Part shown: one piece after another, positions 14,888 to 21,000 of the stretch
Layout of the letters: each line of letters starts with the position of its first letter
Position numbering within the stretch: the first letter of the stretch is position 1
Source: an uncultured Clostridium sp.
Lineage (GTDB): Bacteria > Bacillota > Clostridia > TANB77 > CAG-508
NCBI GenBank assembly: GCA_900552655.1
Contig: USAE01000027.1
Coordinates: 1-21,000 of the forward strand
Direction: 5' to 3'
DNA: 21,000 nt
Notes under the pieces: generated by a model
Seen by the model: the letters and a program-made list of their open reading frames with translations, nothing else
Told to the model about the DNA's origin: nothing
The model's database searches: none
Translations under genes and position numbers: made by a program

Positions 14888-15631
14888 ATGTTAAATTTTG
14901 TTTTATGCGATGATAACAAAAACATTTTAGACAAATTATCACAAATGTTAAACAACATTTTTATAAATCATGATTATAATGCAAAAATTACCTATACCTG
15001 TGATAATTCGAATGATTTATTCAATTGTTTAAATGAAAATACTATTGATGTATTATTTCTAGATATCAATTTGAAGGATAAACTAACTGGATTAGATATT
15101 GCTGAGCAAATTAGAAGGAAAAACAAAAAAATATATATTATTTTTACAACAGGTCATTTAGAATATGCTCTGGTCGCCTATAAGTATAAAACATTTGATT
15201 ATATTCCAAAACCTTTTGTTTCTGAAAGACTTGAATTAACTATATCTAGATTGTTTGAAGATATAAAATCCAATGTATCAAATTTTATTAAAGTCGGTAA
15301 TTCCCAGATGTTAATTAGAGAAAATGATGTACTTTATATTAAAAAAGATAATATGAAGTTAACTTACCATACTCCATTTCAAGATTATTCATCATATATT
15401 GCGTTTAATAAGATAGAAAAAACTTTACCTGATAATTTCGTAAGATGTCACAGATCTTATATTGTTAATATAGATTCAATTAATATAATAGACAGTATTA
15501 AAAATTACATATATCTTTCTAATAATAATGATGTCTGCCCTATTGGGCCTAAATATAAAAACAATTTACTGGAGGTTATGAATAACTATGAATACAATAC
15601 AAAAGATAATGAATATCTTAATGAAGCCTAA
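14888..15631 (+). CDS. agrA: AgrA-like LytTR response regulator
   Basis: This 247-aa two-component response regulator has a receiver domain (about 1-125) with the acidic pair CDD at 7-9, phospho-acceptor Asp59 in VLFLDINL, Thr/Ser in IIFTTGH and Lys in YIPKPF. A LytTR DNA-binding domain (about 135-235) has FVRCHRSYIVNID, typical of AgrA/VirR/FsrA-type regulators that bind paired 9-bp direct repeats. ATG 14888 follows AGGAGG with a 7-nt spacer. The end overlaps the kinase gene by 44 nt, so the two are translated from one transcript. With the convergent agrB-agrD pair it forms a complete peptide-signalling circuit, whose targets may include agrBD itself. Assignment to the agr type rests on domain layout and neighbours. 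Confidence 0.9.
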   Translation: MLNFVLCDDNKNILDKLSQMLNNIFINHDYNAKITYTCDNSNDLFNCLNENTIDVLFLDINLKDKLTGLDIAEQIRRKNKKIYIIFTTGHLEYALVAYKYKTFDYIPKPFVSERLELTISRLFEDIKSNVSNFIKVGNSQMLIRENDVLYIKKDNMKLTYHTPFQDYSSYIAFNKIEKTLPDNFVRCHRSYIVNIDSINIIDSIKNYIYLSNNNDVCPIGPKYKNNLLEVMNNYEYNTKDNEYLNEA

Positions 15632-16959
15632 TGCAACACTAACTAGTATTATTAGTATTCCTTGTACTTTAATCGAAATAATTATATATGTTAATATGTG
15701 TTTAGTTCTTTTAAATATAGAAACTACTAAAAAACGAAAATATTTATGTATAGCATTTCTTTTTATTGCTTCCATCGGCTTAGCATTTTTTATTCCCTCA
15801 CCTTATAATTCAGTTTGTAATACTTTAATGTTTATACTTGCATTTGTATTATTTTTTAAAACTAGTATTTTAGGTGCTTTTATTGGATTTGCAATTCCAT
15901 TTATGCTAACAGCTCTTTTAGAAATGATTTCTTCACAGATATATACTTTAATATCTAATAAACCTTATGCTGAAGCTATTTCACTACCTTTATATCATAT
16001 AGCTTTCCTTATGGTAGTATATACATGTTTAACAATTATGTTAGTATTTTTTAAACATTTTAAAATAAATACAACATTATTTACAAATTTAAATAAAAAA
16101 GACTATTTTTCCATTTTAAGTACTGTTATACTAGGTTTTGTAACTATATTTTTACAACTATATATAACTGCTTTTTATAATAATATTTTACCAGGATTTA
16201 TTATTTTGTTAAGTATTATGTGCCTAGTAGCTTATGTTTTTGTTAGCATATTTAATATTATAAAAACAAAACAATTAGAAGTTGCAAATAGAGATATAAA
16301 AAATCTTACACTATATAATAATACTTTAAAAATAATGTATGATAATATTCGTGCATTTAAACATGATTTTCACAATATTATGAATGGCATTGGTCGGATA
16401 TATAACTGCCAATGATATGGAAGGTTTATCAAAATATTATAAGTCATTATTTAATGAATGTAAAAATCTTAATAATTTATCTGCTATTAACCCAGAAATT
16501 ATTAATAATCCATCTATATATGCAATTTTAGCTGATAAATATAATAAAGCAAATTTAAACAATATTCAATTTGAACTTGGAGTTTTTATAGATTTAAATT
16601 CTCTTCATATAGATACCTACGAATTTACTAGAATTTTAGGAATATTGTTAGATAATAGCATAGAAGCTGCACAAGAATGTAGTAAAAAATATATAAATGT
16701 ACGTTTTTTAATGGATTACAGAAGAAATAGGCAACTTGTAATTGTAGAAAATACATATAATGAAAAGGATATCGATACATTTAAAATTTTTGAAAAATCA
16801 TATTCAACAAAACCAAATAATACAGGACTTGGACTCTGGAAGGTAAATAAAATATTAAATAAACATGATAATCTTGCAATATTTACAAGTAAAGATGATG
16901 AATTATTCAAGCAACAATTAGAAATATATTTACCAAAACCAAGTTTACTAAAAATTTAA
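15588..16959 (+). pseudogene. agrC: AgrC-like sensor histidine kinase, split by a one-base frameshift
   Basis: This is a quorum-sensing kinase of the GHKL (HPK10) class. The first frame (15588-16415) encodes about six membrane helices and then the phospho-acceptor segment FKHDFHNIMNGIG, after which it reads RIYNCQ and stops. In the next frame the natural continuation GYITANDMEGLSKYY starts at once and runs to 16959. It carries the N box LLDNSIEAAQE and the G box NNTGLGLWKVNKI. Removing one base, C16395 in GGTCGGATAT, restores GIGGYITANDMEG and a 456-aa kinase of normal length. No homopolymer is present there. Either the gene is inactivated, as agr kinases often are in isolates, or the base is a sequencing error. 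The GGAGG is 12 nt from the start codon. Confidence 0.85.
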
Positions 16960-16962
16960 AAC

Positions 16963-17000
16963 AAATAAAAAATAAAGTAATAATACTTTATTTTTTATTT
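16963..17000. terminator. Bidirectional terminator between agrC and agrD
   Basis: Perfect 17-bp arms AAATAAAAAATAAAGTA (16963-16979) and TACTTTATTTTTTATTT (16984-17000) flank a 4-nt loop. It begins 3 nt after the kinase stop and lies 40 nt from the agrD stop, so it serves both convergent transcripts. Confidence 0.85.
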
Positions 17001-17040
17001 CTCTCATTTTTTTGTTGTTTAATTTGGATGTTGATTGTTT

Positions 17041-17160
17041 TTAGTCTTTTCTTATCATATTAGCAGGCATTTTTGGTTGATGTAATATTCCAACAAAAAA
17101 ACATGCTGTGTTAGATGATCTTGCATATTTTTCTGCTAATTTTGCTAACATTTTTAACAT
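17041..17160 (-). CDS. agrD: AgrD-type cyclic autoinducer peptide precursor
   Basis: This 39-aa precursor has an amphipathic leader, MLKMLAKLAEKYARSS, then NTACFFVGIL with Cys20, then the charged recognition tail HQPKMPANMIRKD. Leader plus Cys plus a Pro-rich acidic or charged tail is the layout of AgrD peptides. AgrB cuts before the tail and closes a thiolactone on the Cys; the leader is then removed and the peptide released outside. In related clostridial precursors four residues follow the Cys before (H/Y)QPxxP; here there are six, so the ring may be larger or the cut may be shifted. AAAGGGGG lies 7 nt before ATG 17160. The frame is open to 17235, but that start would overlap agrB and lacks the leader pattern. 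Confidence 0.85.
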   Translation of the reverse strand: MLKMLAKLAEKYARSSNTACFFVGILHQPKMPANMIRKD

Positions 17161-17212
17161 TTCATTTCCCCCTTTATTTTCTTTATATAGTACGAGGCTA
17201 ATTCCTCGGTTA

Positions 17213-17818
17213 CTATCCATACACTTCATAACCATACTTATTTTTCGTAACTCTATATGCTAATTTAGTTATTGTTAGTGTTTGAATTAAAATTCCTATA
17301 ATTATCATATTAGAAATTACTCTATATGGTGTGGTTATTGCAATTGCAAGCTCCGTACCTGCAATTATAAATGACCACATCTTTCGTTTTTTTCTTTCTT
17401 TCCTTTGTAATACTGGTACATTTTCTGTATCTGCTGGTGCATATTTAGAAATCATTGCAAAACTAAATATAAAAGTAATTGCTATCATAATAAATTTAAC
17501 ACTATCACTAAAATATAATATTTTAGCTAAATATGCACTTCCAATATACATTGTATTTGTCGCTATAATGCATCCTAAATGTGTATTTAAATGAAAGCCT
17601 CCTGAAAACATTCTGTATGGTAAAATTATCATAAAAGAAATTATAGTTAAATCAATTATATTAAGTAACCATGCTAAAATAAATGTAATAAAAAACTTAG
17701 GTGTTTCACCAATTAGTAATTGTAGTCCAAAGCTAATTTCTTCTATTCTACTTTCATCATATCCATTAACAGATGTTGTTATCTTGTGTGCTAATGAATC
17801 ACAAATTGTTTGTATCAC
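17213..17818 (-). CDS. agrB: AgrB-type peptide-processing membrane protease
   Basis: This 201-aa membrane endopeptidase processes AgrD and forms its thiolactone. The catalytic pair is visible in FSGGFHLNTHLGC: His76 and Cys83, seven residues apart as in staphylococcal AgrB (His77, Cys84). PYRMFSGGFH and APADTENVPV followed by a KERKKRK basic loop are family signatures. About six hydrophobic segments lie between 40 and 195. The N-terminal amphipathic part (MIQTICDSLAHKI) matches family layout. It is followed by agrD after 52 nt on the same strand and faces the regulator-kinase pair across a terminator. A direct repeat of LytTR type lies 115-143 nt upstream. Confidence 0.93.
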   Translation of the reverse strand: MIQTICDSLAHKITTSVNGYDESRIEEISFGLQLLIGETPKFFITFILAWLLNIIDLTIISFMIILPYRMFSGGFHLNTHLGCIIATNTMYIGSAYLAKILYFSDSVKFIMIAITFIFSFAMISKYAPADTENVPVLQRKERKKRKMWSFIIAGTELAIAITTPYRVISNMIIIGILIQTLTITKLAYRVTKNKYGYEVYG

Positions 17819-17932
17819 ATTTATCCCTCATTTCTTTCGTTGATCTGTCTTTATTATAGTCTCTTTTTATTATTTTTGTTCATTTGTTTGGTGAAATGAT
17901 ATGTTTTGCTTGTGAATAATTGTTATTATTTT

Positions 17933-17961
17933 TTACCTATATAAAATCATATTTTACCAAT
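17933..17961 (-). promoter_or_regulatory. Possible LytTR (AgrA) binding site upstream of agrB
   Basis: On the minus strand ATTGGTAA (17961-17954) and ATAGGTAA (17940-17933) form a direct repeat with a 21-bp start-to-start distance. This is the spacing known for LytTR regulators, which bind two 9-bp repeats about two turns apart. The same words occur in the agrA leader (14793, 14830). A TATAAT lies at 17858-17853 with a poor -35 (TGAACA), as expected of an activated promoter, though it is rather far from the repeat. Confidence 0.45.
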
Positions 17962-18030
17962 AGAACTATAGTTTAACTTTCTTGTTTTTTGTTGAAATAT
18001 GTAAAAATTTTCCTCAAAACTTAGCACTAT

Positions 18031-18060
18031 AAAAAAAAGTCCAATTATAAATTGAACTTT
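18031..18060 (-). terminator. Intrinsic terminator after the pseudouridine synthase gene
   Basis: On the minus strand AAGTTCAATT pairs with AATTGGACTT (10 bp, one G-U) around a 3-nt loop and is followed by a run of T. It begins 6 nt past the stop codon of the gene. Confidence 0.85.
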
Positions 18061-18065
18061 TCTTA

Positions 18066-18746
18066 CTATATATGTGTATCTTTTAATATGTTCCATACTC
18101 CATTTGAATTAGGTAAATATTTAAATTGCAACTTTTCTTTTGTTACAGGATGACAAAAACTTAATTTGTATGACCATAAGGCTAACTGCTTACTTCTACT
18201 TCTTGTTCCATATTTAGTATCACCACATAAACTATGACCTCTACTAGAAAACTGTACTCTTATTTGATGATGTCTGCCTGTTTTTAAATTAATTTTTACT
18301 AAACTCATATTTGTTTTTTCATCATATTTTAAATTCTCATACTCTAGTTCTGCTAATTTAGCATTTTTTGTATTTTCATTTGAAACAAAAGATTTATTAT
18401 TTTTTTCATCCTTTTTTAGGTAATCTTTCATTTCTCCTTTAGATTGCTCCATTTTTCCTTTTACTACAGCAATATAGTTTTTCTTAACCTGTTTATTTCT
18501 AACCTGTTCACTTAATCTAGAAGCCGCTTTAGAAGTTTTAGCAAATACCATAACTCCTCCAACATTTCTATCTAACCTATGAACTAGTCCTAAGTAAACA
18601 TTTCCTGGTTTATTATATTTGTCTTTTAAATATTTTTTTATAATAGTAAGCATATCTTCATCTTTAGTTTTGTCTTCCTGTGATGGAATTCCAGGTTCTT
18701 TAACTACAACAATAATGTGATTATCTTCGTATAATACATTAAGCAT
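18066..18746 (-). CDS. RluA-family 23S/tRNA pseudouridine synthase
   Basis: This 226-aa enzyme converts uridine to pseudouridine in RNA. The catalytic motif HRLDRNVGG holds Asp59; HIIVVVKEPGIPSQ is the N-terminal strand, and LKTGRHHQIRVQF, HSLCGDTKYG and LWSYKLSFCHPVT are later family motifs. There is no S4 domain, so it is of the short RluA type; the exact target site cannot be told. ATG 18746 has GGGAGG 7 nt in front and overlaps the methyltransferase stop by 8 nt. The open frame extends 14 codons further up without a ribosome site. It is the last gene of a three-gene RNA-modification operon. Confidence 0.92.
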   Translation of the reverse strand: MLNVLYEDNHIIVVVKEPGIPSQEDKTKDEDMLTIIKKYLKDKYNKPGNVYLGLVHRLDRNVGGVMVFAKTSKAASRLSEQVRNKQVKKNYIAVVKGKMEQSKGEMKDYLKKDEKNNKSFVSNENTKNAKLAELEYENLKYDEKTNMSLVKINLKTGRHHQIRVQFSSRGHSLCGDTKYGTRSRSKQLALWSYKLSFCHPVTKEKLQFKYLPNSNGVWNILKDTHI

Positions 18747-19605
18747 TGTTTTCCTCCCATCTACCATATATTCCACAAGGAAGTACAAGTTTAGAATTTG
18801 TCATAGGTAATCCTATTTCACCAGATTCAAAACTTCCATTATTTTTTATATTTATTCTTAATATGTTTTCTAATACTTTTGCAGAAATACCAGTAGTATA
18901 CGAATTTATTAAGAAAAATAAAGGCTTGTCCGATAATACTTTAGTACATAATTTAACTAAATCTGCAATATCTTCTTCAAATCTCCATACTTCTCCTTTT
19001 GTTCCTCTACCATATGAAGGTGGATCCATAATAATTGCATCATATTTATTGCCTCTTCTTATTTCTCTATTTACAAATTTTTCTACGTCATCAACTATAT
19101 AACGAACTGGTCTTTCTTTTAATCCAGATGAATTAACATTTTCTTTTGACCATGCTACCATTCCTTTAGAACTATCTACATGGCATACAGAAGCTCCAGC
19201 AGAAAGACATGCTACAGTTGCTCCACCTGTATAGGCAAATAAATTTAATACTTTTACATCTCTTTTACTGCTTTGTATTTTATTAATCATCCAATCCCAA
19301 TTAACTGCTTGTTCCGGAAAAAGTCCTGTATGTTTAAATCCCATTGGCTTTATATTAAATGTTAAATTTTTATATTTTATTTGCCAGTTTTGTGGAACTT
19401 TCTTTTGGAATCTCCAATTGCCACCACCAGTGTTACTTCTACTATATATTCCATGTACATTATTCCATTTATTCTTAAAAGTTTTTTCTTTCCATATTAT
19501 TTGTGGGTCAGGTCTTACTAAATATATATCTCCCCATCTTTCTAATTTTTCTCCATTTGCCATGTCTAATATTTCATAGTCTTTCCAATTATTTGCTATT
19601 TTCAT
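18739..19605 (-). CDS. Class I SAM-dependent RNA methyltransferase (RlmI/RlmK-like)
   Basis: This 288-aa methyltransferase has an N-terminal part (LERWGDIYLVRPDPQIIW, then GFKHTGLFPEQ) of the type found in RlmI-like enzymes. The Rossmann motif I is VLNLFAYTGGATVACLSAGA (about 119-138), the acidic motif II is CHVDSSKGM, and motif IV DPPSYGRG is at 194-201. Related enzymes methylate 23S rRNA cytosine or guanine; no PUA domain is present and the target is unknown. It starts 13 nt after the 53-aa gene and overlaps the pseudouridine synthase gene, so the two RNA-modifying enzymes are translationally coupled. Confidence 0.88.
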   Translation of the reverse strand: MKIANNWKDYEILDMANGEKLERWGDIYLVRPDPQIIWKEKTFKNKWNNVHGIYSRSNTGGGNWRFQKKVPQNWQIKYKNLTFNIKPMGFKHTGLFPEQAVNWDWMINKIQSSKRDVKVLNLFAYTGGATVACLSAGASVCHVDSSKGMVAWSKENVNSSGLKERPVRYIVDDVEKFVNREIRRGNKYDAIIMDPPSYGRGTKGEVWRFEEDIADLVKLCTKVLSDKPLFFLINSYTTGISAKVLENILRINIKNNGSFESGEIGLPMTNSKLVLPCGIYGRWEENNA

Positions 19606-19618
19606 ATTCCATCTCCAA

Positions 19619-19780
19619 TTACATATTTGATACTATTTTAAAAAAATTATATATAGCTATTATATTAGCTATACAAAATATTCCACCTATAGAAAATAAT
19701 AATCCTAAAATATTATTATTCTTTCTTTTCTTCTTATTATTGTATTCTATAGTAAAAATTTCATCTTTTGCATATTCCAT
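19619..19780 (-). CDS. 53-aa single-pass membrane peptide
   Basis: A short frame from ATG 19780 to TAA 19619 is preceded by AAGGGGTG with an 8-nt spacer. The product starts MEYAKDEIFTIEYNNKKKRK. One hydrophobic helix follows (about 24-44, ILGLLFSIGGIFCIANIIAI), then a short basic end. Positive charges before the helix predict the N-terminus inside. It is 13 nt upstream of the methyltransferase gene and on the same strand, and that gene's ribosome site overlaps its stop region. Function is unknown; it could be a leader gene or a small membrane protein. Confidence 0.6.
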   Translation of the reverse strand: MEYAKDEIFTIEYNNKKKRKNNNILGLLFSIGGIFCIANIIAIYNFFKIVSNM

Positions 19781-19880
19781 ATTATATACACCCCTTTATT
19801 ATATTTATATGTTGGAATGTAATAAAATATGCTTCATTTAGGATATATTTTACCATAATTATTACACTTTTTTCAATATA

Positions 19881-19918
19881 ATATCGGGATTTTGGAACGT
19901 TCCTTAAAATCCCGATAT
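19881..19918. repeat. GGGATT/AATCCC palindrome (copy C)
   Basis: ATATCGGGATTTT and AAAATCCCGATAT are perfect 13-bp arms around GGAACGTTCC, itself a 10-bp palindrome, with a TT bulge. It lies in the 311-nt gap between greA and the 53-aa gene. Apart from this palindrome and the terminator at 19986-20044 I see nothing in that gap. Confidence 0.65.
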
Positions 19919-19985
19919 AGAAAAACATGTCTTAGCTTTGCAGATTAATAAAAATTTTAATACTTATAATAATGCTTTTGTACAG

Positions 19986-20044
19986 AAAAAAAGCATACTA
20001 AGATTTTCTACCAAATTTAAATTTTAAGAAAATCTTATGTATGC
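19986..20044 (-). terminator. Long intrinsic terminator after greA
   Basis: On the minus strand GCATACATAAGATTTTCTTA pairs with TAGAAAATCTTAGTATGC (about 18 bp with small bulges) and is followed directly by seven T residues. It lies 48 nt after the greA stop. Its sequence, not just its shape, resembles the terminator at 1807-1866. Confidence 0.85.
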
Positions 20045-20091
20045 AATAATTCTTTAATACTAAAAACTCGCTTTGTATTAAAATTTTTTTA

Positions 20092-20577
20092 TTATACTTT
20101 TGTTATAGATAGTACCTTATATTTGCTTATACCTGCTGGTACTTGAACTTCTACTATTTCGTTTTTCTTTGCTCCTAATAAAGCTGAACCTATAGGAGAT
20201 TCATTAGATATTTTGTTTTGTGTAATATCTGCCTCTGTTGTTCCAACTATTGTATATTCAACTTCTTCGTCGAATTCCATATCTAGAACTTTTACAGTAT
20301 TTCCTATTTGTACTTTTTTTGTATCTATTTCTGAATCATCTATAATTTTTGCAAATCTTAATTTTGCTTCTAATTCTGCTATTTTATCTTCATTTGCCGC
20401 TTGTGCATTTTTTGCTTCATCATATTCTGAATTTTCTGAAAGATCTCCAAAGCCTAAAGCTACTTTTATTCTTTCTGCTATTTCTGATCTAGTTTCTGTT
20501 TTTAGCTTTTCTAGTTCAGCTTCCATTTTTTTATATCCTTCTTCTGTTAGTAGAATTTCCTTGTTGTTATCTCCCAT
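20092..20577 (-). CDS. greA: Transcription elongation factor GreA
   Basis: GreA binds the secondary channel of RNA polymerase and triggers cleavage of the nascent RNA in backtracked complexes. The 161-aa product has the usual length. The N-terminal coiled coil (about 1-80) contains the acidic tip motif GDLSENSEYDEAK with D44 and E47-type residues, and NAQAANEDKIAELE completes the second helix. The C-terminal FKBP-like domain has the typical TIVGTTEAD and NESPIGSALLGAKKNE. GGAGGG lies 9 nt before ATG 20577. It appears to be a single-gene unit with its own promoter and a strong terminator. Confidence 0.96.
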   Translation of the reverse strand: MGDNNKEILLTEEGYKKMEAELEKLKTETRSEIAERIKVALGFGDLSENSEYDEAKNAQAANEDKIAELEAKLRFAKIIDDSEIDTKKVQIGNTVKVLDMEFDEEVEYTIVGTTEADITQNKISNESPIGSALLGAKKNEIVEVQVPAGISKYKVLSITKV

Positions 20578-20609
20578 TCTGTCATCCCTCCTGAATAATT
20601 TATTACTGC

Positions 20610-20641
20610 ATTATATTAAGCCAATATTTACCTTTTGTCAA
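20610..20641 (-). promoter_or_regulatory. greA promoter
   Basis: TTGACA (20641-20636) is followed after 17 nt by TAATAT (20618-20613). TATAAT is also present three bases later (20615-20610), giving a 20-nt spacer. Either gives a leader of roughly 25-30 nt before greA. Confidence 0.6.
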
Positions 20642-20700
20642 GTATTGTTTCTTATTTTTTTATTTATATTCATCAATACAATTAATATTAATTTTTCAAA

Positions 20701-21000
20701 TTATATTTTACTTTTAGTGTTTATTTCATATTCACTAATATCTATTTCTCCTCTATTTCCTATAAAACTTTTTATCTGTAAATTTTCTTTAATTATTATT
20801 TTCCTTATATCTTGTATTTTATTCATTATAATATATGATTCATAAATTTCATTTTCTTCAAATTCGCTTTCTTCATCGAAGTTTGCAACTATTGCCCCAC
20901 TTAATTTTATCGGCATGATTTCATATTCGTTCAAAGCTACTAATAGCTTTGTTTTGTCTGTGCTTTCAGTCATGAATAAAATCTTGTCTGTTGGTTTTAA
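20701..21000 (-). CDS. Unrecognised gene, 3' part (runs off the window)
   Basis: The frame is open from the right edge to the stop at 20701. ATG 20973 has no ribosome site in front of it, and the nine codons between it and the edge (LKPTDKILF) contain no stop, so the true start is probably outside. The visible part includes LLVALNEYEIMPIKLSG, an acidic NFDEESEFEENEIYESYI stretch, and IQDIRKIIIKENLQIKSFIG ending ISEYEINTKSKI. It looks like a soluble mixed alpha/beta domain. I do not recognise a family. The greA promoter lies between it and greA, with about 120 nt of spacing and no visible terminator. Confidence 0.5.
   Translation of the reverse strand, partial: LKPTDKILFMTESTDKTKLLVALNEYEIMPIKLSGAIVANFDEESEFEENEIYESYIIMNKIQDIRKIIIKENLQIKSFIGNRGEIDISEYEINTKSKI

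Noticed and set aside
17161..17235. Longer AgrD starting inside agrB (64 aa)
   Set aside because: The extra part lacks the amphipathic AgrD leader pattern, while ATG 17160 has an AAAGGGGG site and a typical leader.
17819..18030. Possible small gene or riboswitch upstream of agrB
   Set aside because: No frame with a ribosome site and no compact conserved fold were seen; only the direct repeat and weak promoter elements stand out.
1..21000. tRNA or rRNA genes
   Set aside because: No cloverleaf with a TTC-loop and CCA-type acceptor pattern, and no GC-rich rRNA-like stretch, was found on reading the intergenic regions.

Overview
The window is very AT-rich and carries strong AAGGAGG-type ribosome binding sites, dense operons with short overlaps, a Gram-positive type VII secretion (T7SS) locus and an agr-type peptide quorum-sensing locus. 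Together these point to a low-GC Firmicute, most likely a gut-type Clostridia member. The species cannot be named from the sequence alone.

Left edge (1-1900): the first ~160 bases are the 3' end of an M20-type peptidase gene with clearly higher GC (53 of the first 120 bases are G or C). They run directly into the C-terminus of a convergent large serine recombinase that looks cut short. Upstream of the recombinase lie a 39-aa small gene and a hairpin. This is either the edge of a mobile element or a rearrangement or assembly join.

T7SS region (1800-12300, all minus strand; transcription runs from high to low coordinates): two paralogous DUF2238/YjdF-like membrane proteins, an 809-aa protein of unknown function, a 148-aa hypothetical protein, a 249-aa two-module WXG100-like protein, EssC (FHA, two membrane helices, FtsK/SpoIIIE ATPases) and a YukD/EsaB ubiquitin-like protein. 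A consensus-like promoter precedes the WXG gene. A strong terminator-like hairpin separates it from essC, so substrate and motor may be expressed at different levels. EsaA, EssA and EssB/YukC are not present in the window.

Middle (12300-14750, minus strand): a 71-aa hypothetical protein, an AlbA_2 (Schlafen-type) plus winged-helix regulator with a four-unit 12-bp tandem repeat, and a polysaccharide deacetylase truncated before its second metal-binding His.

agr region (14745-17961): a LytTR response regulator and a sensor kinase on the plus strand face a minus-strand agrB-agrD pair, tail to tail across a 17-bp-stem bidirectional terminator. The kinase is split by one extra base near 16395. 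The AgrD peptide has two more residues than usual between its Cys and the HQPKMP processing motif. Upstream of agrB there is a direct repeat with 21-bp spacing, like a LytTR-regulator site.

Right part (18000-21000, minus strand): a housekeeping operon (53-aa membrane peptide, SAM-dependent RNA methyltransferase, RluA-family pseudouridine synthase), greA with its own promoter, and the 3' part of an unrecognised gene running off the window. Two sequence-related long terminators (after yukD and after greA) and three GGGATT..AATCCC palindromes form small dispersed repeat families.
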